Shown: positions 53,757 to 62,765, numbered from the stretch's first letter. The stretch: 64,000 nt of DNA from Candidatus Pseudomonas phytovorans (GCA_029202525.1 CP119325.1:2206001-2270000), one strand, 5' to 3'. Notes: a model not told the origin generated them from the sequence alone. Numbers and translations: made by a program.

Positions 53757-53929
53757 GCTTTGCCACCTTCGGTGACTTTCTCGCCATGGGCCACCATGGC
53801 CTGTATGTGTGGTCTGCCTATGGCATCTGCCTGGCGGTGCTGGCGCTGAATGTCGCCGTGCCGCTGCTGGCCCGCCGTCGCTACTTGCAAGAAGAGGCGC
53901 GCCGTTTGCGCCGGGAGAACAACCAGTGA
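53753..53929 (+). CDS. ccmD: Small membrane protein CcmD (58 aa)
   Basis: CcmD helps CcmABC release heme-loaded CcmE. It has a single membrane helix (VWSAYGICLAVLALNVAVPLL) followed by a basic tail (ARRRYLQEEARRLRRE). The ATG at 53753 overlaps the ccmC stop, and the end overlaps ccmE as GTGA. Confidence 0.93.
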   Translation: MSFATFGDFLAMGHHGLYVWSAYGICLAVLALNVAVPLLARRRYLQEEARRLRRENNQ

Positions 53930-54381
53930 ATCCGCAGCGCAAGAAACGCCTGTTGCTCATCGTCGGCCTCCTGGTCGGCGTCGGTGTTGCCGTCGGCTTT
54001 GCCTTGAGCGCATTGCAGCAGAACATCAACCTGTTCTACACCCCGACCCAGATCGCCAACGGCGAAGCGCCGCTGGAAACCCGCATCCGCGCGGGCGGCA
54101 TGGTCGAGAAGGGCTCGGTGCAGCGCTCTTCCGACTCGCTGGACGTGCGCTTTGTGGTCACCGATTTCAACAAATCGGTGGCAATCACCTACCGCGGCAT
54201 CTTGCCGGACCTGTTCCGCGAGGGGCAGGGCATTGTCGCCCTGGGCAAAGTCAATGCCGAAGGCGTAGTGGTGGCCGATGAAGTGCTGGCCAAGCACGAC
54301 GAGAAGTACATGCCGCCCGAAGTCACCAAAGCCCTGAGGGAAAGCGGCCAGGCCGCTGCGGGCGGGGAGGCCAAGCCATGA
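53926..54381 (+). CDS. ccmE: Periplasmic heme chaperone CcmE (151 aa)
   Basis: CcmE carries heme covalently on a histidine, here H124 in LAKHDEKYMPPEV with the usual HxxxY. An N-terminal membrane anchor (LLLIVGLLVGVGVAVGFAL) precedes the OB-fold. The start is GTG at 53926, overlapping the ccmD stop; the longer frame upstream is inside ccmD. Confidence 0.95.
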   Translation: MNPQRKKRLLLIVGLLVGVGVAVGFALSALQQNINLFYTPTQIANGEAPLETRIRAGGMVEKGSVQRSSDSLDVRFVVTDFNKSVAITYRGILPDLFREGQGIVALGKVNAEGVVVADEVLAKHDEKYMPPEVTKALRESGQAAAGGEAKP

Positions 54382-56366
54382 ACGCAGCACTGGTAATCCC
54401 TGAACTGGGCCAGTTGGCAATGATCCTGGCCATCTGCTTTGCCGTCGTGCAGGCCAGTGTGCCGCTGCTTGGCGCCTGGCGTGGCGACAGCCTGTGGATG
54501 AGCCTGGCGCGGCCGGCGGCGTGGGGGCAGTTCGCCTTCCTGGCGTTCGCCTTTGCCTGCCTGACCCATGCCTTCATGACCGACAACTTCTCGGTCGCTT
54601 ATGTGGCCAGCAACTCCAACAGCGCATTGCCCTGGTACTACAAGTTCAGTGCCGTGTGGGGCGCCCACGAGGGCTCGTTGTTGCTTTGGGCGCTGATCCT
54701 CGGCGGCTGGACCTTTGCCGTGTCGGTGTTCTCGCGCCAGTTGCCGCAAGTGATGCTGGCCCGCGTGCTGGCGGTGATGGGCATGATCAGCGTGGGCTTT
54801 TTGAGCTTCCTGATCATTACCTCCAACCCGTTCCAGCGCCTGCTGCCGCAGGTGCCGACCGACGGGCGCGACCTCAACCCGTTGCTGCAGGACTTTGGCC
54901 TGATCGTGCACCCGCCGATGCTGTACATGGGCTACGTGGGATTCTCGGTGGCCTTCGCCTTCGCCATCGCGGCCTTGCTTGGCGGTCGCCTGGACGCCGC
55001 CTGGGCGCGCTGGTCGCGGCCGTGGACCATTGTTGCCTGGGCCTTCCTTGGCGTGGGCATCACCCTGGGTTCGTGGTGGGCCTACTATGAGCTGGGCTGG
55101 GGCGGCTGGTGGTTCTGGGACCCGGTGGAAAACGCCTCGTTCATGCCTTGGTTGGTGGGTACGGCGTTGATCCACTCGCTGGCGGTGACCGAAAAGCGTG
55201 GGGTGTTCAAGAGCTGGACCGTGCTGCTGGCAATTGCCGCGTTCTCGTTGAGCCTGCTGGGTACTTTCCTGGTACGTTCCGGCGTGTTGACCTCGGTGCA
55301 TGCGTTTGCCGCCGACCCGTCGCGGGGCATTTTCATCCTGTTCTTCCTGTTGTTCGTGGTCGGTGGTTCGCTCACCCTGTTCGCCCTGCGCGCACCGGTG
55401 GTCAAGAGCCAGGTCGGCTTCGCCCTGTGGTCGCGCGAAACGCTGCTGCTGGCCAACAACCTCGTGCTGGTGGTGGCGGCCTCGATGATTCTGCTCGGCA
55501 CCCTGTACCCGCTGGTGCTTGACGCACTGACCGGGGCCAAGTTGTCGGTCGGCCCGCCGTACTTCGACGCGTTGTTCCTGCCGCTGATGGCGCTGCTGAT
55601 GGTGGTAATGAGCTTTGGCGTGGTAGTGCGCTGGAAGGACACTCCAGGCAAATGGCTGGTCAGCATGATGACCCCGGTACTGATCGGCAGCGCCATCCTT
55701 GCCCCGGTTGCCGGCTTCATTGTCGACGACTTCGACTGGCCGACCCTCACCGCCTTCGCCCTGGCTGCCTGGGTGGTACTTGGCGGGTTGCGCGACATCC
55801 TCGACAAAACCCGTCACAAGGGCCTGCTGAGGGGCCTGCCGGGCCTTGGCCGCAGCTATTGGGGCATGCAGCTGGCCCACCTGGGCCTGGCGGTGTGCGC
55901 GCTGGGCGTGGTGCTGTCGAGCAACAACAGCGCCGAGCGCGACCTGCGCATGGCCCCGGGCGAAAGCGTTGAGCTGGGGGGATATCACTTCCTGTTCCAG
56001 GGCGCCAAGCACTTTGAAGGGCCGAACTTCATCTCCGACAAGGGTACCGTCGTGGTCAGCCGCGATGGGCGTGAAGTGACTACCTTGCACCCTGAAAAGC
56101 GCCTGTACACCGTGCAGCAGTCGATGATGACCGAAGCCGGCATCGACGCCGGCTTTACCCGCGACCTGTACGTCGCCCTTGGCGAGCCGCTGGAGAACGG
56201 CGCCTGGGCGGTGCGTGTGCATATCAAACCTTACGTCCGCTGGATCTGGCTGGGGGGGCTGCTGACCGGCCTTGGCGGCTTGCTGGCGGCGCTGGACCGG
56301 CGCTACCGCGTCAAGGTCAAGACCCGGGTGCGTGATGCCTTGGGCGTGTCTGGAGCAGCTGCATGA
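54378..56366 (+). CDS. ccmF: Cytochrome c heme lyase subunit CcmF (662 aa)
   Basis: CcmF attaches heme to apocytochrome c with CcmH and CcmI. The tryptophan-rich heme-binding region GWGGWWFWDPVENASFMPW is intact, with about 14 membrane segments around it. The length is normal. ATGA overlaps lie at both ends. Confidence 0.97.
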   Translation: MNAALVIPELGQLAMILAICFAVVQASVPLLGAWRGDSLWMSLARPAAWGQFAFLAFAFACLTHAFMTDNFSVAYVASNSNSALPWYYKFSAVWGAHEGSLLLWALILGGWTFAVSVFSRQLPQVMLARVLAVMGMISVGFLSFLIITSNPFQRLLPQVPTDGRDLNPLLQDFGLIVHPPMLYMGYVGFSVAFAFAIAALLGGRLDAAWARWSRPWTIVAWAFLGVGITLGSWWAYYELGWGGWWFWDPVENASFMPWLVGTALIHSLAVTEKRGVFKSWTVLLAIAAFSLSLLGTFLVRSGVLTSVHAFAADPSRGIFILFFLLFVVGGSLTLFALRAPVVKSQVGFALWSRETLLLANNLVLVVAASMILLGTLYPLVLDALTGAKLSVGPPYFDALFLPLMALLMVVMSFGVVVRWKDTPGKWLVSMMTPVLIGSAILAPVAGFIVDDFDWPTLTAFALAAWVVLGGLRDILDKTRHKGLLRGLPGLGRSYWGMQLAHLGLAVCALGVVLSSNNSAERDLRMAPGESVELGGYHFLFQGAKHFEGPNFISDKGTVVVSRDGREVTTLHPEKRLYTVQQSMMTEAGIDAGFTRDLYVALGEPLENGAWAVRVHIKPYVRWIWLGGLLTGLGGLLAALDRRYRVKVKTRVRDALGVSGAAA

Positions 56367-56899
56367 AGCGTTGGATCATGGTAGTCCCCCTGGCAGTGTT
56401 CCTGCTGGTGGCGGTGTTCCTCTACAAAGGGCTGTTCCTCAAGCCTGACGAGCTGCCCTCGGCAATGATTGGCAAGCCGTTCCCGGCGTTTTCCCTGGCC
56501 TCGACCCAGGGCGACCGCACCCTGACCCAGGCCGATTTGCACGGCCGCCCGGCGTTGGTCAACGTATGGGCCACCTGGTGCCCCTCGTGCAAGGTCGAAC
56601 ACCCGTACCTGAACCAGCTGGCCCAGCAAGGGGTGGTGATACACGGGGTCAACTACAAGGACGACAACGCTGCAGCGCAGAAGTGGCTGGCCGACTTCCA
56701 CAACCCCTACCAGCTGGACATCCGTGACGAGCAGGGCAACCTGGGCCTGGACCTTGGGGTGTACGGCGCGCCGGAAACTTTCCTGATCGATGCCAAGGGC
56801 ATCATCCGCTACAAGCACGTGGGCATTGTCGATGCCACCGTCTGGCGTGAGCAGCTGGCGCCGCTGTACCAGGGCCTGGTCGATGAGGCCAAGCCATGA
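56363..56899 (+). CDS. ccmG: Thiol-disulfide reductase CcmG/DsbE (178 aa)
   Basis: CcmG is a membrane-anchored thioredoxin-like protein that reduces apocytochrome or CcmH cysteines. It has one N-terminal helix (MVVPLAVFLLVAVFLY) and the active site WATWCPSCKVEHPYL. ATGA overlaps join it to ccmF and ccmH. Confidence 0.96.
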   Translation: MKRWIMVVPLAVFLLVAVFLYKGLFLKPDELPSAMIGKPFPAFSLASTQGDRTLTQADLHGRPALVNVWATWCPSCKVEHPYLNQLAQQGVVIHGVNYKDDNAAAQKWLADFHNPYQLDIRDEQGNLGLDLGVYGAPETFLIDAKGIIRYKHVGIVDATVWREQLAPLYQGLVDEAKP

Positions 56900-57372
56900 A
56901 GCGCTGGCTGGCAGCTGCCGTCCTGGGCATGAGCCTGGCCGGTGTGGCCAAGGCGGCCATCGATACTTACCAGTTCCGCGATGACGCCGAGCGCGAGCGC
57001 TACCAGCAGTTGACCAAGGAGCTGCGCTGCCCCAAGTGCCAGAACCAGGACATCGCCGACTCCAACGCGCCGATTGCCGCCGACCTGCGTCGGGAAATCT
57101 TCCGCATGCTGGGTGAGGGCAAGAACAACGAGCAGATCGTCGATTTCATGGTCGACCGCTATGGCGACTTTGTGCGCTACAAACCAGCGCTCAGCGGGCG
57201 CACCTGGCTGTTGTGGTTCGGCCCGGGGATTCTGCTGGCCGGTGGTTTCGTGGTGTTGGCGGTGATTGTGCGCCGGCGCCGTGGCACGGCCGTACAAGGC
57301 GCCAACGAGTTGTCTGCCGAAGAACGCGAGCGTCTCGCCAAACTGCTGGAAAAAGAACAGAACCATGATTGA
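56896..57372 (+). CDS. ccmH: Cytochrome c maturation thiol protein CcmH (158 aa)
   Basis: CcmH is a periplasmic thiol protein with a signal peptide and the active site LRCPKCQNQDIADSNAP. A C-terminal membrane helix (LLWFGPGILLAGGFVVLAVI) anchors it. It overlaps ccmI by eight bases. Confidence 0.96.
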   Translation: MKRWLAAAVLGMSLAGVAKAAIDTYQFRDDAERERYQQLTKELRCPKCQNQDIADSNAPIAADLRREIFRMLGEGKNNEQIVDFMVDRYGDFVRYKPALSGRTWLLWFGPGILLAGGFVVLAVIVRRRRGTAVQGANELSAEERERLAKLLEKEQNHD

Positions 57373-58561
57373 ATTCTGGCTTAGCGCGGGCCTTCTGTTG
57401 CTCGCCGCCCTCAGCTTTTTGCTGATCCCGATCCTGCGTGGCCGTCGTCGCCAGCAGGAAGAAGACCGCACCGCCCTGAACGTGGCCCTGTACCAGGAGC
57501 GCGTTGCCGAACTGGCTGCCCAGCAGGCTGCCGGTGTGCTCGATGAGGCGCAGTTGACCAAAGGCCGTGACGAAGCTGCCCGCGAGCTGCTGGCCGATAC
57601 CGAAGGCGCTGACGCCCCGCGCGAGGGCCATCTGGGCAAGGCCTTGCCGCTGTTGGCGGCGGTGCTGGTGCCGCTGATGGGGCTGGGGCTTTACCTGCAT
57701 TTTGGTGCAGCCGACAAGGTGCAGCTGACCCAGGAGTTTGCCGAGGCGCCCAAGTCGATGGAAGAAATGACCGCGCGCCTCGAGCGTGTGGTCCAGGCCC
57801 AGCCTGAGTCGGCTGAGGCCATGTATTTCCTGGGCCGTGCCTACATGGCCGAACAGCGCCCGACCGATGCTGCGCGCACCTTCGAGCGTGCCGTAGCCTT
57901 GGCCGGTCGCCAGCCAGAGCTGTTGGGGCAGTGGGCGCAAGCCTTGTATTTTGCCGCTGACAAGCAGTGGAGCCCGCAGGTGCAGGGCCTGACTGACGAA
58001 GCGCTGAAGGCAGACCCCAATGAAGTCACAAGCCTGGGCCTGCGCGGTATCGCTGCCTTTGAGGGTGAGCGTTACCAGGAGGCCATCGATTACTGGAAGC
58101 GCCTGCTGGCGCAGTTGCCGGAAGGCGATGCTTCGCGTGCGGCCCTGCAAGGTGGTATCGATCGAGCTGCCGAGCGCCTGGGTGGCGCGCCAGCGCAGTC
58201 TGGCGAGACTGCGCCGGTGGCGGCGCGCCTGAAAGTGCGGGTGGAACTGGCGGCGGCGTTGCAGGACAAGGTCAAACCGGAGGATACGGTGTTCATCTTC
58301 GCGCGGGCCAGCAATGGCCCGCCCATGCCGTTGGCGGCCAAGCGGGTGACGGTGGCGCAGTTGCCGATCGAGGTGGAGTTGTCCGATGCTGACGCAATGA
58401 TGCCGCAGATGAAACTGTCGCAATTTGCCGAAGTCCAACTGGTTGCACGTGTATCGCGCGCTGGCCAGCCTACCCACGGCGAATGGATTGGCCAGGGTGC
58501 GCCACTGCCCAGCGCCACCCAGGCTACCCAGCGCCTGACCATCGACAGCCCCGACCAGTAA
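57365..58561 (+). CDS. ccmI: Apocytochrome c chaperone CcmI (398 aa)
   Basis: CcmI holds apocytochrome c for the heme lyase. Two N-terminal helices flank a cytoplasmic leucine-zipper-like loop (RRRQQEEDRTALNVALYQERV). Tetratricopeptide repeats follow (ARLERVVQAQPESAEAMYFLG, TFERAVALAGRQ), and a beta-rich C-terminal domain ends it. The ATG at 57365 is correct; the upstream frame lies within ccmH. Confidence 0.94.
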   Translation: MIEFWLSAGLLLLAALSFLLIPILRGRRRQQEEDRTALNVALYQERVAELAAQQAAGVLDEAQLTKGRDEAARELLADTEGADAPREGHLGKALPLLAAVLVPLMGLGLYLHFGAADKVQLTQEFAEAPKSMEEMTARLERVVQAQPESAEAMYFLGRAYMAEQRPTDAARTFERAVALAGRQPELLGQWAQALYFAADKQWSPQVQGLTDEALKADPNEVTSLGLRGIAAFEGERYQEAIDYWKRLLAQLPEGDASRAALQGGIDRAAERLGGAPAQSGETAPVAARLKVRVELAAALQDKVKPEDTVFIFARASNGPPMPLAAKRVTVAQLPIEVELSDADAMMPQMKLSQFAEVQLVARVSRAGQPTHGEWIGQGAPLPSATQATQRLTIDSPDQ

Positions 58562-58573
58562 GAGAGCAATGCC

Positions 58574-58990
58574 ATGCACAGCACCGTCCGCCTGACCTTG
58601 ATTACCCTGGCCCTGGGTTTGTCTGCGTGTACGGTGCAGCAGCCGTATGAGCAGCCCGAGCCACCGATAGAGCGGGTGCCGCCGCAAGGGCCGGTGGTCA
58701 AGCCCTTGCCGGGTGGGCAGCCGTCCACCCAGCCGAGCAAGCCGGCGGCAATTCCCAAGCCGATGCCGCGTACCTCGGCCAGCTTTGCGCCACCGCCTGG
58801 CGGGGCGAGCCACTGGGACCCCAAGCTGGGCGTGTATGTACTGGAGAAGCAGCCCAACACCTTTTATCGCCAGCGTACCTATTACCGGTTCGACAATGGC
58901 TGGAGCTGGTCGCTGAGCCCTACTGGGCCGTGGCAGGAGACTGACAGCAGCGGTGTGCCGGGTGGGTTAGGGCGGGCGTTTGCGCAGTAG
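58574..58990 (+). CDS. Putative lipoprotein (138 aa)
   Basis: The N-terminus looks like a lipoprotein signal with lipobox LSAC near residue 18. A Pro-rich segment (about 22-70) is followed by a short folded part (SHWDPKLGVYVLEKQPNTFYR). It starts twelve bases after ccmI and is probably co-transcribed. The function is unknown; it may be an outer-membrane accessory of no direct heme role. Confidence 0.8.
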   Translation: MHSTVRLTLITLALGLSACTVQQPYEQPEPPIERVPPQGPVVKPLPGGQPSTQPSKPAAIPKPMPRTSASFAPPPGGASHWDPKLGVYVLEKQPNTFYRQRTYYRFDNGWSWSLSPTGPWQETDSSGVPGGLGRAFAQ

Positions 58991-59007
58991 TAATGGATAT
59001 TGCTGAT

Positions 59008-59105
59008 CCGGCCCCTTCGCGGGCACGCCCGCTCCCACAGGGAAATCACAGCACCTAAGACTTGTGGTGAACCTGTGGGAGCGGGCTTGCCCGCGAAAGG
59101 GCCGG
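59008..59105. repeat. Inverted REP pair after the ccm operon
   Basis: CCGGCCCCTTCGCGGGCACG (59008 onward) faces its complement at 59072-59105. It marks the operon end in the 212-base gap 58991-59202. The remaining bases before 59203 are AT-richer and may hold the next promoter. Confidence 0.85.
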
Positions 59106-59202
59106 AACAGGCTACCGATACAGTACAGTTGATCGCGTAATTACCCATTGACTGTATTGCACGGTCATTCCGCATAATGCCCCTTCATAATAAGGAGGTG
59201 GC

Positions 59203-60141
59203 ATGCGCAAGACAGTCCTGGTACTGGTGGAAACCGTCAACGATTACCTGCCCATGCTGGAGCAGGCCGGTTACCACCTGATCCGCGCCCCCTCACCGCA
59301 ATTGCGCGTCGACGCCATCCAGCGCCACGCCGGTGAAATCGACGCCGTGCTCACGCGCGGCCCGCTGGGCCTGACTGCCGCCGAAATCGATGCGTTGCCC
59401 AACCTGCAGATCATCTGCGTGATCGGCGCCGGCTACGAACAAGTCGACCTGGGTGCCGCCGCAGCTCGCGGCATCACCGTTACCAACGGCGCGGGTGCCA
59501 ATGCCAGCGCGGTCGCCGACCATACCCTGGCCCTGTTGCTGGCGCTGCTGCGCGACATTCCCCGTGCTGATGCCAGCACCCGTCGCGGCGAGTGGAACCG
59601 GGTGATCAGCCCCTCGGTGAGTGGCAAGCGCCTGGGCATTCTTGGCCTGGGGTCGGTGGGGCAGGCCATTGCCAAGCGTGCCAACCTGGGCTTCGACATG
59701 CCCGTCAGCTATCACAGCCGCACGCCGCGCGCAGATGTGCCTTACACCTGGTACGACAGCCCGCTGCGCCTGGCCGCTGCCGTCGACATTCTGGTTGTGG
59801 CCACTCCCGGAGGCGCCCACACCCAGCACCTGGTCGATGCTGAGGTATTGAAGGCGCTGGGGAGCGACGGCTATCTGGTGAATATCGCCCGAGCCAGCGT
59901 GGTCGACACCGACGCCCTGGTGGCAGCCCTGCAACAAGGCCAACTGGCCGGCGCCGCGCTGGACGTGTTCGACGACGAGCCAGAGGTGCCTGATGCGCTC
60001 AAGGCCTTGGCTAACACTGTGCTCACGCCCCATGTGGCTGGCCAGTCGCCGGAGGCCGCGCGCGATACCGTGGCCTTGGTGCTGCAAAACCTGCAGGCGT
60101 TCTTTGCCGGTGAACCCGTATTGACCCCGGTGCACCAGTAA
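59203..60141 (+). CDS. D-2-hydroxyacid dehydrogenase (312 aa)
   Basis: The NAD(P)-binding motif is GLGSVGQAI. The catalytic Arg (NIARASVVD), Glu (DDEPEVPD) and His (LTPHVAGQ) of the D-isomer 2-hydroxyacid dehydrogenase family are present. It is of the glyoxylate/hydroxypyruvate reductase type, but the substrate cannot be fixed from sequence. A strong ribosome site AAGGAGG precedes ATG 59203. Confidence 0.92.
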   Translation: MRKTVLVLVETVNDYLPMLEQAGYHLIRAPSPQLRVDAIQRHAGEIDAVLTRGPLGLTAAEIDALPNLQIICVIGAGYEQVDLGAAAARGITVTNGAGANASAVADHTLALLLALLRDIPRADASTRRGEWNRVISPSVSGKRLGILGLGSVGQAIAKRANLGFDMPVSYHSRTPRADVPYTWYDSPLRLAAAVDILVVATPGGAHTQHLVDAEVLKALGSDGYLVNIARASVVDTDALVAALQQGQLAGAALDVFDDEPEVPDALKALANTVLTPHVAGQSPEAARDTVALVLQNLQAFFAGEPVLTPVHQ

Positions 60142-60192
60142 CCCTTTTCCAGACATCAACCCGGCTACGTCCGGGCTACAAGGAGTGTGTGC

Positions 60193-60981
60193 ATGCAACT
60201 TGAACTCTTCCAGGTCGATGCTTTTTCCGCTGAACCGTTCGGTGGTAACCCGGCTGCTGTGATCGCGCTGCAAAGCTGGCTGCCGGACGATGTCCTGCAG
60301 CGCATCGCCGAAGAAAACAACCTGTCGGAAACCGCCTATTTCGTGCGCAACGGCGAAACCTTCGACCTGCGCTGGTTCACCCCGACGGTGGAAGTCGACC
60401 TGTGCGGCCACGCTACGCTGGCGTCGGCCTATGTGCTGTTTGAGCAGCTGGGTGAGCAGGCGCAGGTGCTGCGCTTCAACACCCGCAGTGGCGAATTGCG
60501 CGTCAGCCGTGGCACTGACGGGCTGCTGGCCATGGATTTCCCGGCCAAACAACCGGCCACCGTGGAAACCCCGGCAGGCCTGCTGCAAGCGCTGGGCCTG
60601 AGCCGGGCACAGGCGGTGTACCGTAGCGACGACTATGTGGTGGTGATCGATGATGCAACGCTGCTCGACACCCTGAAGCCAGACTTTGCTGCGCTGTCGG
60701 CTTTCGAAGTGCGCGGCATTGCCGTGACGGCGGCAGGGCGTGGCTTTGATTTTGTTACCCGTTGGTTCGGTCCTCGGGTTGGCGTGAATGAAGACCCGGT
60801 CACCGGGTCGGCACACACCTCGCTGGCGCCGGTGTGGGCTGAGCGGTTGGGTAAAAGCGTGCTGAGCTGCGAGCAAGGTGGTGCACGTAAAGGGCAACTG
60901 CAATGTGAGGTGCCGGGTAACGGCCGGGTGATCATCAGTGGCCGGGCGGCGTTGTACCTGCGCGGCACTGTATACATCTGA
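60193..60981 (+). CDS. PhzF-family isomerase-like protein (262 aa)
   Basis: The diaminopimelate-epimerase-like double fold of PhzF is clear: GGNPAAVI, the catalytic Glu in NNLSETAYFV, VDLCGHATLASAYVLF, and NEDPVTGSAHTSLAPVW. No phenazine genes are nearby, so phenazine synthesis is not implied. ATG 60193 lies seven bases after AAGGAG. A small CCCGG-CCGGG hairpin lies upstream at 60161-60176. Confidence 0.93.
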   Translation: MQLELFQVDAFSAEPFGGNPAAVIALQSWLPDDVLQRIAEENNLSETAYFVRNGETFDLRWFTPTVEVDLCGHATLASAYVLFEQLGEQAQVLRFNTRSGELRVSRGTDGLLAMDFPAKQPATVETPAGLLQALGLSRAQAVYRSDDYVVVIDDATLLDTLKPDFAALSAFEVRGIAVTAAGRGFDFVTRWFGPRVGVNEDPVTGSAHTSLAPVWAERLGKSVLSCEQGGARKGQLQCEVPGNGRVIISGRAALYLRGTVYI

Positions 60982-61051
60982 CAGGTCGGGCCGCCCCCAC
61001 AAAAGCGCTCTTCTATACTTGCCTGCCCATCTTCTGCTGAAGGAGCCCGCC

Positions 61052-61459
61052 ATGGCCCTGGAAAAACAAGGCACCTGTCTGTGCGGCGCCACCACGCTCA
61101 CGGTCACCGTCGACAACACCCACATCAGCGCCTGCCATTGCAGCATGTGCCGCAAGTGGACCGGCGGCCCGTTGCTGGTGGTGCATTGCAGCCAGCCACC
61201 AGTGATCGAAGGACGTGCCCCTAGTGTCTACGATTCGTCCGACTGGGCCCAGCGAGGGTTTTGCGGCCAGTGCGGCACGCACTTGTATTACCGGCTGAAG
61301 GCCAACGACTTCCATGCCGTGCCGGTAGGCCTGCTGGACGGTGACCAGGAATGGGAGTTCGACCTGCAGATTTTCGTCGAGCAGAAACCGGCCTGGTACT
61401 GTTTTGCCAACCAGACCAAAGAGCTGACCGGCCAAGAGGTCTTCGAGCAGAACAGTTGA
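61052..61459 (+). CDS. GFA-family zinc protein (135 aa)
   Basis: Cysteine pairs of the glutathione-dependent formaldehyde-activating (GFA) fold are visible: CLCG, CHCSMC and CGQCG, which bind two zinc ions. The family includes many proteins of unknown role. ATG 61052 follows AAGGAG; the open frame upstream belongs to the PhzF-like gene's shadow. Confidence 0.92.
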   Translation: MALEKQGTCLCGATTLTVTVDNTHISACHCSMCRKWTGGPLLVVHCSQPPVIEGRAPSVYDSSDWAQRGFCGQCGTHLYYRLKANDFHAVPVGLLDGDQEWEFDLQIFVEQKPAWYCFANQTKELTGQEVFEQNS

Positions 61460-61554
61460 CTCAGGCCCGCCATCATGAAATGCCAGCTGAACTTGCCAAA
61501 CCGGTGCATTCCTGAGAAAAGGGCGGCTTTGTTTTCCAGCGTTGGAGTGTGCCC

Positions 61555-61893
61555 GTGAGCCAAGAACTGCAGATCATCGACCTGGTCGAGGGTGAAGGAA
61601 AAGCCGCCGTCAAAGGCGCCCTGATCACCACCCAGTACACCGGCTGGCTCGCCGACGGCAGCGAGTTCGACTCGTCCTGGTCACGCGGCAAGCCGTTCCA
61701 GTGCGTGATCGGCACCGGTCGGGTGATCAAGGGGTGGGACCAGGGCCTGATGGGTATGCGTGTTGGCGGCAAGCGCAAGCTGCTGGTACCCGCATCGCTG
61801 GGCTATGGCGAGCGCAGTGTAGGGGCGATACCGCCGAACTCGGATTTGACCTTTGAGATCGAACTGCTGGAAGTGCTGACGCGGGATGATTGA
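61555..61893 (+). CDS. FKBP-type peptidyl-prolyl isomerase (112 aa)
   Basis: This is a single FKBP domain with YTGWLADGSEFDSSW, VIGTGRVIKGWDQGLMGM and SLGYGER, all typical. It has no signal peptide, so it is cytoplasmic. The GTG at 61555 is preferred, seven bases after GGAG (61544-61547); a GTG two codons earlier is too close. A terminator follows. Confidence 0.94.
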   Translation: MSQELQIIDLVEGEGKAAVKGALITTQYTGWLADGSEFDSSWSRGKPFQCVIGTGRVIKGWDQGLMGMRVGGKRKLLVPASLGYGERSVGAIPPNSDLTFEIELLEVLTRDD

Positions 61894-61921
61894 GGAAAAG
61901 GACTACACTCGCTGTCGGCCG

Positions 61922-61942
61922 GCGCCTGATTGAGGCGCTTTT
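61922..61942 (+). terminator. Rho-independent terminator after the FKBP gene
   Basis: GCGCCT (61922-61927) pairs with AGGCGC (61933-61938) and is followed by TTTT (61939-61942). This is a standard intrinsic terminator. Confidence 0.85.
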
Positions 61943-61992
61943 AAGGGTCGGCTAACCTTACAGTCTCTATGAGAGAGCAGGGTAGCATTACC

Positions 61993-62175
61993 ATGAAATC
62001 GCATTTTTCATCACGCGTGGTTCGCGAAGCAAACGCGTTGCTGGTGGCATCAGGCGCGCGAATGGAAATTTCATTACCGCGCGAACTGACGAGCGTGGTT
62101 ACCAACACCCGAAAAACGCGCTCGGAACTGAAGGCAGCATTCGCTGCTGCTTACTCCCGCTTACGCAAAGGGTGA
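61993..62175 (+). CDS. Small unknown protein (60 aa)
   Basis: I do not recognise this protein. It is basic, with EISLPRELTSVVTNTRKTRSELKAAF, possibly a short DNA- or RNA-binding helix pair. The ATG at 61993 or one eight codons earlier could be the start; neither has a strong ribosome site. It lies seven bases before the next gene, so the two form a small operon of their own between a terminator and a non-coding gap. Confidence 0.6.
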   Translation: MKSHFSSRVVREANALLVASGARMEISLPRELTSVVTNTRKTRSELKAAFAAAYSRLRKG

Positions 62176-62182
62176 GAGCCCG

Positions 62183-62689
62183 ATGGCTGACGGCTGTTAC
62201 AACCACATCTACTCGGTACTCGTGGAGAATGAGCAAGACACGCTCGGTATCATTGCCTATTCGTTGTACAAGAGGCAAAAAATCGAGTTCATCCAGGCTT
62301 TCAAGGAAAAACATGATCGAGAGCCGAGAGATGAAGATTTGGAACATTTCCACGATGTAAGCAACAGCCCTTCGCAGATCGAAGGTTACCGCAATCAAGC
62401 CAGCCAGCTGGCTCAGGGGTTTCTAGATGCCTCGATTGCGGCGCAAGCAGTGGAACTTGAGCAGTACTATTCCGACAAGGCAAGCAGCGAAATCAAGCAA
62501 GCCAAGCCAGGGTTTTGGTTGGGTGTGGTGCAGAGCCTTGTGGGCTCAATCCTCTTTGTATTCTTGCTGGGTTTTCTGGTGTTCTTCACGTGGAGTTTGA
62601 ATCAAGGCCCAAAGCAGGTTATTGAACAGGTCTTCGATGTAACCATTCTCGACACAGCCTCTCTGGTTGAAGCAGCAGGGTCACCCTAG
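62183..62689 (+). CDS. Unknown single-pass membrane protein (168 aa)
   Basis: A soluble N-terminal part begins YNHIYSVLVENEQDTLGIIAYSLYKRQKIEF and continues with charged helices. One membrane helix follows (about 117-140, SLVGSILFVFLLGFLVFF), then a short tail. I recall similar YSLYK-x-x-K proteins as uncharacterised and widely scattered, but I cannot name a family. Base composition is AT-richer than the neighbours. Coupled to the 60-residue gene upstream, it could be a two-gene accessory unit. Confidence 0.7.
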   Translation: MADGCYNHIYSVLVENEQDTLGIIAYSLYKRQKIEFIQAFKEKHDREPRDEDLEHFHDVSNSPSQIEGYRNQASQLAQGFLDASIAAQAVELEQYYSDKASSEIKQAKPGFWLGVVQSLVGSILFVFLLGFLVFFTWSLNQGPKQVIEQVFDVTILDTASLVEAAGSP

Positions 62690-62748
62690 CGGTCACTCCT
62701 GAGAGCGACAAGGAACGAACGGACACAATTCAGCAACACCCATCCCCT

Positions 62749-62765
62749 AACCTAGGCCTTGCCTA
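62749..62765. repeat. Short hairpin in the gap after the membrane protein gene
   Basis: CCTAGGC and GCCTAGG form a seven-base stem with a CTT loop. The surrounding 234-base gap (62690-62923) has no gene I can support. The hairpin may end the previous transcript, though there is no T-run. Confidence 0.45.

Noticed and set aside
54189..56222. 677-codon minus-strand frame opposite ccmF
   Set aside because: It is a shadow of ccmF, with Gln/His/Arg-rich composition and no motif.
60193..60981. Phenazine biosynthesis
   Set aside because: Only a PhzF-family protein is present; no other phz genes are nearby and the family is broad.
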